A model generated the notes under the pieces. It was not told the origin of the DNA. It ran no database searches and worked only from the letters and a program-made list of their open reading frames with translations. A stretch of 64,000 nt of DNA from Pyrenochaeta sp. MPI-SDFR-AT-0127 (lineage: Eukaryota; Ascomycota; Dothideomycetes; Pleosporales; Cucurbitariaceae), in assembly GCA_020747015.1 (NCBI GenBank), contig JAGTJM010000040.1, positions 186,001 to 250,000 of the forward strand, written 5' to 3'. How positions within the stretch are numbered: the first letter of the stretch is position 1; every line of letters starts with the position of its first letter. The position numbers and the translations under genes were made by a program. Below, piece by piece: positions 24,149 through 36,620 of this stretch.

Positions 24149-26233
24149 ATGTCTGACTCTCTGGAACCGCCGGCCAAAAGGGCCCGGTTGGAGGCGGACG
24201 CACCCATCTATGGCGCATCTGCGACTGCGCTGGACGCGCCAGGCTCGCCGGTCGATGACATGGACGACGACTTCTACGATACTACACCCGTCAAGCCTGC
24301 AGCGCTTCCTGCTGTAGACGGGAGCACCTCTCTGTTTGCTACGGCTGCACCCACGCCAGCGAGCTTTCACCTCCCTGGCCTCGGCTCTGTGAGCGAGAAG
24401 ACGGCCACGCAGCCTACATCACAAAACGGCGCAGACACTCACCAAGATGAGGCGTCTGAAGACGGCGAGCTCTCAGATGAGGAGGCCTTCTATAATGATG
24501 GGAGCGCAGTCGAGCAGCCTGTGGCCAATCAGGAGCAGGCTTCAGGAGAGGCTCCACAGCACGGTAAGCTGTCGCGCTCTGAGATGCATGCCATGTCCCT
24601 GACGTCTATGAAAGATGCTGCTGCCGTCAATACCCCTGCAAACGATACCGACGGCGAGCTCGATGCGGCGCTCACCGCAGCCATAGACCTCCAGAATAAC
24701 GCAGAGGATTCTGGCGAAGACGTATCATTTGCCGAAGCCAACGGTGCCGTAGTGGACCAAGGCAAAGCTGACTTCTTGCTTGCGGCAGAAGCAAACAAGG
24801 GCAATCAGGAGGCCGAGTGGCAACTAGATTCAGATGCTTCAGACTCGGACTCCTCAGATTCCTCCAGCTCTGACGATTCGGACAACGGATCAGATGAGGG
24901 TGAACTACTGGACCCAGAAGAGCAGATCCGCCTTCTCATGGCGGAAGCTGTGGATGAGCCAGGCACATCCGGCAAGGCGAAGGTCAAGACGCAGAATGAA
25001 GTCGAAGAGCAGTACGAGAAGCCAGACATTACAATCACCGAAGATACAAAGATCACAGAACTCGGCAAGGTCGAGTCGGTCGTGGAGAACCTTATTCTGA
25101 TCAAGGCCAAGACCTCTGGAGACTTCCAAGTGCTCGAGTCTGGTTCTGCACTGTGTCTCCAGAATCGCACCATCATCGGGAAAGTCTCCGAGCAGATTGG
25201 GCGCGTTGAAGAGCCTAGATACTCGGTAGGCTTTACTGACCCTGCTGAAGCAGAGACGCTAGGCATCGTGAAGGACACGCCTATCTTCTACGTCGACGAG
25301 CACTCGACATTCGTATTCACCGAGCCACTACGAGCGCAGAAGCATACAGACGCATCAAACCTCCACGACGAAGAGACAAACGAAGTAGAGTTCTCGGATG
25401 ATGAGAAGGAGGCCGAGTACAAGCGGGAACAGAAGGCTAAGAAGAGAGCAAGGACAGAAGGCAACGATGAACTGCCCAATGTACCGATACCTACAGGGCC
25501 AAGGGGACATGTTGATGCGCCAACAGTATACCACTCCATGGAATATCAGGGCGGCGGCCTCAAGTACAGCGATGATGAAGACGAGGATCTTGGCATGTAC
25601 AAGCCCCTTGCAAGACCTGATCATTTTGAACAGATTGTTGGACAAGGTGCTCCGGTAGAAGATCGCAGCCATGTACGAAGAGGGATGATGCGTGGCAGAG
25701 GTGCCTGGGGTGACCGAGGTCGCGGTTTCCGCGGACGAGGTGGTTTTGGTGGGCGAGGCGACTTCAGTGGAGGCCGCGGCGACAGAGGAGGCTTCAATGG
25801 TGGACGGGGCGACTTTGGGGGTGGCCGGGGTGACAGAGGAGGCCATGGACAACGGGGCGACAGAAGTGGATTTGGCAACGATCGAGGTAACAGAGGAGGC
25901 GGTGACAGAGGAGGGCGTGTCCCCAAAGGCCAAAACGATCGAGGCAGACATCAAGACCAGTTCCATGATCGAGCTTTTGATCGACAGCAAGACAACCGCC
26001 AGAGGAATGCACCATACCAGGACAGTCGGTCTGCCGCCTCTGCATCACCAGCTCGACAGCGGCAAGAACGTGGGCACTCTCAATCACAACAGGACCGAGG
26101 ACATTCTCAGTCGCAACAAGACCGTGGACAATCCCAATCGCACCAATCTCAACAGTCCCCGGCTCGCGGTGGCAAGAACAAGAATCGAAAGCAGCGGCAA
26201 CGCGAGAAGAGGGAGCGGGAACGTGAGCAGCAG

Positions 26234-26286
<53 letters not shown>

Positions 26287-26803
26287 GCAGCATCAACAGC
26301 AGCAGCAGCAACAGAAAAAGCAGCATGCTTCTCCAGCGCCTCCAACTGCACCAAGTACAAACACATATGCGAACACCAGCAACACAGGTTGGCCGGCGCC
26401 ATATTCAGGCTCACCACAGCCAGCAGCGGCATACACACCAGCAGCACCGCCGCCGCCGCCGCCACCACCACCTGCTGCAGCTCCTTCGTACATGAATGCA
26501 GCAGCCTATGCTCCACAACCGCCAGCACAGGGCCAGCAAAACCAACAAGCGAATCTGGCAGCATGGGCGCAGTGGTTCCAAGTTGTTGGAGCCATGAGTC
26601 AGCAAGCGGCACCGCAGCCTCAGGTACAGGCACCACCGCCGCCACCGCCTCAACCCCAAGCTCAGTACGCGTATCCGTACCAGCAGTATACACAGAATGC
26701 TGCGCCACCTGCACAACCCCAGCAGCAGCCCAACACGCAAGCGGGAGGGCAGTCTTTGCAAGACATTCTGCGAGCGTTGGGCGGAGGGGGGCCGGGCCAG
26801 TAA
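24149..26803 (+). CDS. NAF1: H/ACA ribonucleoprotein assembly factor NAF1
   Basis: Uninterrupted frame of 884 residues. The Gar1/Naf1-like beta-barrel lies at about 299-391 (ITELGKVESVVENLILIK ... GKVSEQIGRVEEPRYSVGF). NAF1 binds Cbf5/dyskerin during early H/ACA snoRNP assembly in the nucleus and is later replaced by Gar1. The region before the barrel is acidic with Asp/Ser clusters, and an early PAKRAR may act as a nuclear signal. After the barrel come an RGG/GRG-rich stretch (about 510-600), a QSQQDRG-type repeat, a basic KNRKQRQREKR segment, a Gln tract (Q21-H-Q7, residues 694-722), proline runs and a Gln/Pro/Ala tail. Such low-complexity tails vary greatly between species. The ATG is the first of the frame, just after an in-frame upstream gap. 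Confidence 0.92.
26228..26314 (+). repeat. Polyglutamine-coding CAG/CAA tract in NAF1
   Basis: Twenty-one Gln codons, one CAT (His), then seven more Gln codons. CAG and CAA are mixed, which makes the DNA tract less slippage-prone than a pure CAG array. The tract creates long spurious frames in the other phases (poly-Ser/Asn and poly-Leu). Confidence 0.9.
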
Positions 26804-28334
26804 CTTGGTCGAGGTCGACATTTGTGCACACTTGTTTTCATGTCAGGGACTTCTGTAATACATATGGGCATTGTTTTGCGGGCGCATAGACGGGGCATGA
26901 TGCGCATCGTCTGCTTCTATTCTGGGAGGAGCAGGGCGAGTTTGGTCGATGCAGTGATATAAATTTGTAGGGCTGGCCATTGTATTCATGTAAAATTAAG
27001 CTGTTGGTCGGGTATGCATGCTGAGTAGGAATGTCGTTAGTGTCCGTGTGAACCGAGAGATATGGCACGTTTGCGGTGTGATTGGTTGTGTGGCCGCACG
27101 TTTAGGGCGCTGAATGGCTTGTTGCTAGTGGCTACGCTAGGTAGCTCCCGGTGACGAGGCGATTGGCAGACGCATCTGCGAAGACGGGGCGGGCCTTTTG
27201 GTGATTCAAGAAAACAAGAAGGCAGACGGGTCCAACGTGATCTCGCAATAAACTCTGTGTCTGGTCAGGCCCCCGGCTGAGAAGTACCCTGGGGTGAGAC
27301 AGCTTGTGTGCAGCGCAGTGGGCACGGCACCTATGATCGGGAAACGTTTCCTCACCCAAGACGTCGGAGAATACGCACGACTACGGTAGACACGGACTCT
27401 TGCGTAGATCTCCGCGGAGGATTTGCTTGAGCGACGCATGCAATCATTCACCATCGAAATAAAATGTAACCGCAAAAAGAAAAAAAACCGTGTGTGTGAG
27501 ACTTTGGATGGAAGGTTGCTGTCGTCATTTGGGCGCACGATGGGGGGCATGAATGGACCCTTGGGGAGATGCTCGAGCAGCCACGGTATTGTGGCTTTGG
27601 GAGCGGGGGAGACTAAGAACAAGCACACGCAGGCTCTCTCGCTTCTCTCGCGCGCTCTCGCACTCTTTGGGTGGGCATGGCCGATACTGCAAGACATGGG
27701 TTGAGTGCCACGATCATCCAAGATCGATTGGGAGGGAGGGGGGGGGGGGGCGCGTACTCTTGTGCCATTGCGGGCAAGAAGAGCTGCTTCCGGATTGTGT
27801 TTGGGACCAACGGCTGCGGTGACGTGCATTGTGTAGATGGACATGGCCTTTTTTTTTTACCTGGGCTCTGTGCTGCTGTTCTAGGCTTTGGACGTTGAGT
27901 GGATGGGGTGGGCGGAAGGGTGGTCAGTGTTTTAGGAACCCCGGAGTGCAGGTGGCGCATTTAGGCTCGAGAGACAATAGGTGAGCATCCGCTTGCCATG
28001 TCGAGTGGAGCCCCGGTTGCTGTGAATTCGACAACGGATTCCCATCTCGACGACACGCTTTTTCGCCCGTTCAAAGTCGCTGGCAAGCTCCCCTCGACGC
28101 GCACCGCCCCAGTGCTCGCACCCGCTGATTCTTGCGCTCGCCACGGCTGCCGCAACACAAGCCCGAGTAGCTGATCGCCCCGCTCCGCCGCTGCTACCAC
28201 GCCCGCCCATGTGCACACCGACCGCTGTTGTCCCGCCTCGATGAAGCAGCCGTCCTAGGCTCTCCTCTGCGCAAGCAGCCCGCGATACCCTGTGACGTCG
28301 CGCGCCGCCCCCAACTGCCCTGCCTGCCGTAACA
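26804..28334. other. NAF1 3' flank and adenylate cyclase 5' flank
   Basis: 1.5 kb without a supported gene. It contains a run of 13 G at 27738-27750 and a run of 10 T at about 27849-27858. The last 300 bp before the cyclase ATG are C-rich. Frames on either strand here lack domain signatures, and the long 5' flank suggests an extended leader or promoter for the cyclase gene. Confidence 0.45.
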
Positions 28335-31300
28335 ATGACGAGGAATGAGACGACCGTCAACCGCCATGGATCTGTCGAGAGCTCGTGGAGCTCGCGCTCC
28401 GGCGACACTATACGGCCCTATGGCAGAGGCTCTGTTCGCGGCACCCCCGTGACGGTCAAGACGACCAAGGATCTGAACCAGCCGTACGTATACTCTCTGG
28501 CCTCCTCGGCTCTGTGCCGGCCCTCCATTGTAGCATGAAATATAGACTGCAACCAAGAGCTGGATGCCCGCCTGCGCGCGCTGTGCGCCTCGCCTCTTGC
28601 GCCGAGCTGCCGCTGCTGCCAGTCTCGCCGTTGGCCATGTCGCAGAACCTCGACGTCCCGCCCCACTGCACCGGCAATGCTGGCTTGCTGGCCTCCGAGC
28701 ACTGTCGCTCGCGCCTTGTCCAGCTGCTGTTCGTGACGCCCTCATGGCCGTCACAATGTGCAACTCGCCTTGGCTTGTCTCTCCGCGTCTCACTGCCAGA
28801 CACACATTGCCTCTGTGAACAAGCACTTGCTAACGCCACCATGTAGAGTCGAAAAGGAGTCGGAGATATCGCCCACCACCCTTCCCCCAGCTCCTCCCCC
28901 AAAAGACCCCGCCCATCGGCCACGGAACCAATCCACCTGGGACGGGCCCACAACAACCGCCTTCGGGGACCATCGGAAACAGCTGGCTGTGCTGGAGACG
29001 TCTGGAGGACGGGTGCCGTCGATATCGCGGAATCCGCCTACCGGCACGAGTTCCAATTCGCAAATCGCCCCATGGTCCTCGGGCCCAAACGGCACCAACA
29101 TGGCCAACAGCGTCTGGAGCAGCTTCTTCAATGATTCAAACGACGATGTGTCGCAGCTGTCTCCCGGCTTCACGCGCCCAGGAACCGGGGGCAGAGAGGA
29201 TAGCATGGGCTTTCCGCTCAAAGACGATAGACGACCGTCGGTGGCGAGCGCTACTACGGTCAGCAGCACAGGATCCAAGTCGAGCGTCAACCGAGGAGGC
29301 TTCCACAAGAGGCTACAGAATGTCTTTGGCGAGGACTTCCCTGCTGATGGCCGCCAGAACTCGGAGACCAGCCTGAACAACCCATACGTGACAGACTCGC
29401 AGTCGACGCGTACGCAGCGGAATCGTGGCAATTCCCTCAATAACACCATTGGCAGCAGCCACCACTCGAGACCGGCCTCGCCTACCAGTTCACGCCCACG
29501 GACCCCACAGCCATCCTCGGAAGTCACGCCATGGGATTTTCAGGAACCCAAGGTAAGTCGATCCTTCTGCGCATCTGAGCAAGAATCCCCGCCACTAACA
29601 TGATCAAGGACATTGCACCTCCCGGCGAGAATGGAAGACGTTCGTCTGAGCAGCATTCAGGCAAGCCCGGTGCTCGCTCGCACAAATTGCATGTGAGACT
29701 GCCTGGCCACGGCCACCGGCACAAGAGCAGCAAGGAGGACAACAAGGCTCCCGAGGGCCGCACAGACATCAGCCAGCCATATCCTATGCGGCCTGCCACC
29801 AGTCGTGAAGATTCGACGTACAGCGTGCGCCAAAATCAGCAGTATCCCTCCGCTCTCAGTTCTGCCTTCGCTTCCAAGACGAGCCTTTTGGGTCGCCCAT
29901 CGAGCCCCACGCCCAGTGCCTTTTCCGACATGACACGCGACTCCACATTAGCACAACGATCACCAAGTACAAGCCGGCCACACGGCTTTTTTGCAAGACT
30001 GCGCGGCAAGGACAAGGAAAAAGACAAGGACAAGGACAAGGCAGACCGCCCTGCACCACTAGAAAACCTTAGGAATCTCTCTATTGCTGGTACTACTTCT
30101 GCTACCTCTCTGAATACTGCGATCAACTCGGCCAAACTTGCAAGGGCAGAACCTTCGCCCATGGCAAAAAGGCCAACCAACGCTTCAACTCTGGACGACA
30201 AAGGGAATGGCAAGGATAGCAGAAAAGCACCTCATCACCGCCTCCCAACTTTTAGGAAGGACAAGCGTGTGCCAACAATGGATCCGGTCGGCAGAGACCC
30301 GAATGAAGCGATCGCCGGCACAGTGGGTAACGATGCAGTTTTCTTCCTGGACAGTAATTTAGATGACATGGAGGGCATTGTTAACCCACAGCAACCACCA
30401 ATGACCCCCCCGGTCGGTGAACTGCAGAAACAGCCAACCCTGCCTGGAGACGAACCACCGGCTCCCGTCACGGACGAAGATGGCAACGCGGCTTGGGATG
30501 CCCCCGACTCCTGGGCTGTGAAACGCTTGAAAGACGAAATGGACAGACTTGGAGAAGGAGACGAGTCTGGCATGCCGCCCAAGGAAGAGAGTGACACCAA
30601 AACATACTGTTTGCGCATCTTTCGAGTCGACTCTACATTCGCCACTTTGTCGGCCACCTTGAACACAACAGTGCAGGAGATCATCCAAATTCTTGGAAAA
30701 AAGACTGTCCTCCAGGATGAACTGGATAACTACCATATCGTGATGCGAAAGCACGACACCTCACGACAGCTGGAAAACAACGAACGTCCTTTACTGATCC
30801 AGAAACATCTCCTCGAACAAGCCGGGTACTGTGATCTTGACCGTCTGGAAGACGTAGGACGGGAAGACAATAGCTACTTGTGCAGATTTACATTCCTGCC
30901 TGCCAAGATGAGCGGGTACTCTAGCCTGGAGAGAGATCCTGGATTCAGCAAGATGCAGAAGTTCAGCCATATTGACCTTCAGGGCCGAAATCTCATCACC
31001 ATTCCCATTACACTCTACCAGAAGGCGACCGAAATAATATCGCTTAACCTCTCACGCAATCTCTCTCTCGACGTGCCAAAAGATTTCATTCAGGCCTGCA
31101 CCAATCTCAGAGAGATCAAGTATACAAGCAACGACGCCCGGCGATTACCACCCAGTCTGAGCTTGGCCAGCCGTTTGACCATGTTAGACATATCAAACAA
31201 CCGTCTCCAGTCTCTTGATCGGGCTGACTTGCACAAGCTGCAGAGTCTGCAAGGTCTTCGATTGTCCAACAATGGCCTCACACGACTACCACCATACTTT

Positions 31301-34300
31301 GGGCAATACCGTGCCCTTCGCAGTCTGAATCTCAGCTCGAATTCATTAAGCGAGTTTCCAGACTTCTTGTGCGAAGTCCGGACACTAGTCGACCTCGACA
31401 TTAGTTTCAACTCAATCTCCAGTCTCCCCAAGATAGGCCAGCTAACCTGTCTGGAGAGATTGTGGGCGACTAACAATAAACTTACTGGTAGCTTCCCTCC
31501 CACGCTCAGCAATCTGGTCAATCTCCGAGAAATTGATGTTCGGTTCAACGCACTGGATAGCATGGACGTCATGTCGCAGTTGCCGCGCCTGGAGTATTTG
31601 ATGATTGGACACAACTCCATTTCCGCTTTTGAGGGCTACTTTCCCAAGATTCGAGTGCTGCATATGAATCACAATCCCGTCACACGCTTTGGACTTAGTC
31701 AGGCCGTGCCATCACTTTCTGTGCTCAGCCTAGCTTCGGCAAAATTGGCACAGCTACCCGAAGACCTGTTCCAGAAAGTCACTGGCCTTACCAAACTCAT
31801 TCTCGACAAGAATCACTTCACTTCCCTATCTAGCAATATCGGACGCCTCTTCAGATTGGAACATTTGAGTGTCGCTCGAAACTCTTTGGATGTGTTGCCA
31901 CCTGAGATTGGGCGGCTGATAGAATTGCGGTATCTTGATGTGCGAGAAAACAACCTGAGCGTTCTCCCATCCGAACTATGGTATGCACGACGGTTAGAGA
32001 CACTCAACGTGTCGTCGAACGTTTTGGATGCATTTCCCAAGCCAGGTTCGTCTCCACCACAAGTCGGAAATGGCGAGGCTGCCAATATGGATGGAGCGAC
32101 TCCGGCGTCTACACCAGGACTGGGAACGAGTCCAAGTTACGAAGAGCTCGGTAAACTTGAAGACTTCCAAAACAGACGGCCCAGTCAGGCTTCTGGTGGC
32201 CAGTTCAACCCTGGTACATCACCTGGTTCTTCACAACGAAAAGGGTCAATGGCCTCGTACAACACCACGAGTACTGCCCGGAAACCATCGACGGCTTCTC
32301 GTGCGCCTACCGAAGGAACATTGACACCCATGTCGCGCAAAGACTCTAGCCTTTCAAACCGACTGGTCACAACATTTGCTGGTTCTTTACGACACGTATT
32401 CTTGGCTGACAACAGACTTACCGACGATGTATTCGACGAGCTGTGTCTACTTCCAGAGCTGCGGATTGTGAATCTGGCTTACAACCTCATCTACGACGTA
32501 CCACCGCGCACGATCAGAAGGTGGCAACATCTTGCCGAATTGTACTTGTCGGGCAATGACCTTACGTCCCTACCATCGGAAGATCTAGAAGAAGTTGGTT
32601 CACTAAAGGTGCTCCACATCAACAACAACAAGTTCCAGGTTCTCCCAGCCGAACTCGGCAAAGTCGCGCAGCTGGCCATTCTTGATGTCGCAAGCAATTC
32701 CCTAAAGTACAATGTCTCCAACTGGCCGTATGATTGGAACTGGAACTGGAATCACAAACTCCGGTACCTCAACTTGTCTGGAAACAAGCGACTTGAAATT
32801 AAACCCAGTGGCTCTTACAGTGGAAGCGGCATGAATATGCGAGAAGGTCGTGACCTAACAGACTTTAGCGCTCTCTTGAACCTGCGAGTCCTAGGTTTGA
32901 TGGACGTCACTATGATGGTGCCCTCCGTGCCGGAACAGTCGGAAGACCGGAGAGTACGGACAGCAGGCTCTGCTGTAGGGACAATGGCATATGGTATGGC
33001 AGATAGTCTAGGGCGTAACGAGCACATTTCGACCATGGACATGGTTGTTCCCCGCTTCCGCAGCCACGACGACGAACAGCTGTTGGGTTTATTCGATGCT
33101 CAGCCTCTCGCAAGCAGCGGATCAAAGATATCCAAGTACCTTTACGATCATTTCAAGAATAGATTTGCCGACGAGCTCGAGCGATTGCGACCGCAAGAAA
33201 CCCCATCGGATGCATTGCGACGGACATACCTGTCCCTCAACAAGGAATTAGCTACCGTTGCCACTCAAGCCCTCGAAAAGAATGGTTTCAGCCCCCCAGT
33301 GCAGCCCCGCAACGGTGTCCCTGAGCTCGGCGATGACGACGTGACTTCAGGGAGCGTGGCCACTGTCCTTTTCCTGAAGGAAATGGAGCTTTACGTCTCG
33401 AATGTTGGTGATGCGCAGGCGCTTCTCATCCGGTCGGAAGGAGGCCACAAGATCCTCACACGAAAGCATGACCCGGCGGATCCAAGTGAACGAGCCAGGA
33501 TACGAGAAGCAGGCGGATTCGTCTCACGGCAGGGCAAGTTGAACGACGTGCTTGAGGTATCACGAGCCTTTGGTTACGTGCAAATGTCGCCGTCTGTCAT
33601 CGCCTCCCCGCACATCCTCAACATAACCCTTGGTGACACTGATGAGATGGTACTGGTTGCTTCTCGCGAACTCTGGGAGTATCTCACCCCAGACTTTGCC
33701 GTTGACGTCGCGCGATCCGAGCGCAACGACTTGATGCGAGCCGCCCAGAAACTAAGAGATCTTGCCATCGCATTCGGTGCAACTAACAAGATCATGGTCA
33801 TGTTGCTCGGTGTCAGCGACCTGAAGAGCAAACAGCGCGCACGATATCGCACGCAAAGCATGTCACTGGTTCCTGCTCCTGGAGGGGATCCAGACTGGGG
33901 TGCGCAACGCCGGCCCGGAAAGAAGAGGAATCTGGTCGGTGATTCCAAGCTGGCAAGACTTGACAATGAAGTGGACGCGCCGACAGGAGAAGTCAGCTTG
34001 GTATTCACTGATATCAAGAGCTCTACACTACTCTGGGAGACGTATCCGATTGCCATGCGATCTGCCATTAGGATGCACAACGAGCTCATGCGCCGACAGC
34101 TGCGTATCATTGGTGGCTATGAGGTCAAGACTGAAGGTGACGCCTTCATGGTTGCCTTCCGCACTGTGACTTCGGCGTTGTTGTGGTGCTTCACAATTCA
34201 GAGCCAGCTGCTTGAGGTACAATGGCCACAAGAGATCCTCAGTAGCGTGAATGGACAAGAAGTGGTCGATCCTGATGGCAATGTTATTTTCCGAGGTCTT

Positions 34301-35204
34301 TCGGTCCGTATGGGCATTCATTGGGGTACGCCCGTGTGCGAAGTTGATCCTGTCACAAAGCGTATGGATTACTTTGGCCCCATGGTCAACCGCGCTTCAC
34401 GTATCTCTTCCGTTGCCGATGGAGGACAAATCACAGTGTCATCCGACTTTATTGCCGAGATTCAGCGCCTTCTAGAGACGCACATTGAAGGCGATCGCAG
34501 TAACTCGACCGGTTCTGAAGAAGCATACGGCGACGATGTGATGAGCCAACTCATCCGTCAAGAACTACGATCACTGAGCAGCCAAGGCTTCGAAGTCAAA
34601 GACCTCGGTGAGCGGCGCCTCAAGGGTCTCGAGAATCCTGAGTACATCTACCTCATGTATCCACACTCGCTGGCCAGTCGTCTCGCTGTCCAGCGCCAAT
34701 TGGAACAACAGCCATCGCAACCCGCAGCGGAGGCCACAGTAGGTCAGAAGATGGCGGGTAGCCAGCTCACCATCGATACCGAGGATGTGTGGGCACTCTG
34801 GAATCTCAGTCTCCGTCTGGAGATGCTCTGCTCTTCCCTCGAGAATCCAGGTAGCGCAGAACTTAAGGCGCCAGAGACTGCGCTGCTCGAAAAGATGAAG
34901 AATAGGGGCGGGGAGATTACGGATCGGTTCTTGATCAATTTCGTTGAGCATCAGATCTCTAGAATCGAGGTATGTACACCTACTGATCCGCGACTTATTG
35001 TGGTAACCCTCCTTTTGATGCTAATTGCTATCATAGTCCTGTGCAAATACTCTCGCCCTTCGCCACATGATCCGACCTTTTGGCGCTGCGCCACTACTTC
35101 AGCAAGCGTGTCATATGGGCGATATCTTTGAAGAACTCAAAGCAAAGTTAAATCGATTAGAGCAGTATGAAGCTGAAGCCATGGAAGGCATGGCACCTTC
35201 ATGA
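28335..35204 (+). CDS. Adenylate cyclase (RA, LRR, PP2C-like, class III cyclase)
   Basis: Four exons: 28335-28483, 28847-29552, 29609-34969 and 35037-35204; 2127 residues, the usual fungal Cyr1/CyaA/MAC1 size. It makes cAMP from ATP at the membrane and is activated by Ras and G-alpha. Domain order: Ser/Pro-rich disordered N-terminus; Ras-association domain about 616-715; leucine-rich repeats about 735-1373, interrupted near 965-1055 by a Ser/Thr-rich insert; PP2C-like domain about 1430-1693; class III catalytic domain about 1746-1970. Metal-binding Asp1753 (VFTDIKSST) and Asp1796 (EGDAF) are present, as is MDYFGPMVNRASRI. The last exon supplies the C-terminal helical region (MGDIFEELKAKLNRLEQYEAE), which in yeast contacts cyclase-associated protein. 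Intron 1 is long (363 nt), so exon 1 is the least certain part. Confidence 0.93.
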
Positions 35205-36108
35205 TGCTTTTAAAAGCCCTTGCAACCAGAGACACACATAGTCACGACCAACCACCACAATTAACCCTAATCACGTCGCCCCCCATATAAAGCGGCGCGC
35301 TACGACGTCTACGACACAAATCCACCATTCATATCCTTTACTCCTCTACCTAATCCGACTATGTTGAGTCTTCCCTCCCCCAAACAGACTCTTTGATACT
35401 ACATATCACACCCACCCCGGCGTTTACTTGGGCTTCTGTATCATCACTATCAATATACGCATTGCCCCGGAGGCTGCTTCAATAACTACATCCATGTCAC
35501 CATTTCCTCCCTCACCCCCCATCTCAAACACTCTACGCAAACTCGCTACTACCAAGCTTTGTGCACAGTTCACAACCACGTACTTGTGCCTCTTAACTCT
35601 ACCTCCCCGATTTGGAGCTCGCTCCCCAATATTTTCACGACGCTACGTTTTGTTGTTGGTTTTCTTGGGATACTTCCCAGCAGTGTTTTAAGGGTGTCAC
35701 GCCATGTCATCGTATACACACCCCTACTCCCACTACTATTGCTACTGCTACTGCTACTACCACCTGTAGCTATTCTTATGCTTGTGCTGGGCGGTGTGGT
35801 CATGTAACGGCCTTTGTTGTTTGTCACTGTTTTTGTTGGGTTCGATTTCGTTTTCCTTTTCTTGCGCTGGCTGGGAAACATGCAGATTTTGGGGTGGTGG
35901 CGCTATTTTTATTTATGTTTTTTTCCTTTTCTCCCCCCCTTTTTTTTCTTTTTCTAGCGGGTTGGGGAGAGGGGGAGATAGAGAACTGGATGATGGGGGT
36001 TTGGGGGAGTTTTTTTTATGTGTAGTGAAAGTATGTATGTGTTTTGTGAGTTTGTGAAATGGAGTGAGAATTATTCTTGAGCTTTGGCTTTGGCTTTTGT
36101 GTGTATGT

Positions 36109-36175
<67 letters not shown>

Positions 36176-36620
36176 ATTTTTGCACCTAAACGTCACAACC
36201 TTTAGCATTTAGGTCATGGCAGCCGCACCTGCGCTACAATGTTTTACTTTTACTATTCTAGACTGATATGTCTGGTCGCATTCGGTCGCTGTCTGAGCGA
36301 ACGCAAGGGCCTCGTAAAGGACACACGATCAGGTGGAAGCTGATCGAGATCCTTTGAGCGCATGTGCCTAGTTCTGCTCTGAGGCCTTGTATTCGTTGAG
36401 CTAATACGGGGCCCCTCTCTTAGCGTGTTGCTGCTCGATCAGATCGACGCCCGGGAAGCCCAAGTGTCTGGGACACACCTGTGTCCCCATGTCAACCCCA
36501 CATGTCCTGTCACCAAATATCATGCTCATTCACAATTCATGCTGAAGACAGCTGTCAGTCGCTAAGGAACCCCCAACGAAGTCCCTCGCAGCCACCAAGA
36601 GTTCGCCACATGGGATAGAC
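35205..36620. other. Cyclase 3' flank and histidine kinase 5' flank
   Basis: 1.4 kb with no supported gene. It is very T-rich between about 35700 and 36060 and holds a GT microsatellite. Short open frames near 35430-36050 are low complexity and lack signatures. Confidence 0.5.
36115..36174 (+). repeat. GT dinucleotide microsatellite, about 30 units
   Basis: An uninterrupted (GT)n run of 60 bases, preceded by imperfect GT-rich sequence from about 36098. It lies in the intergenic space between adenylate cyclase and the histidine kinase gene. Confidence 0.95.

Noticed and set aside
25692..26495. Plus-strand frame rich in Ser/Asn/Val and matching minus-strand frames inside NAF1
   Set aside because: Alternative-frame readings of the RGG and CAG/CAA repeats; the NAF1 frame has the real domain.
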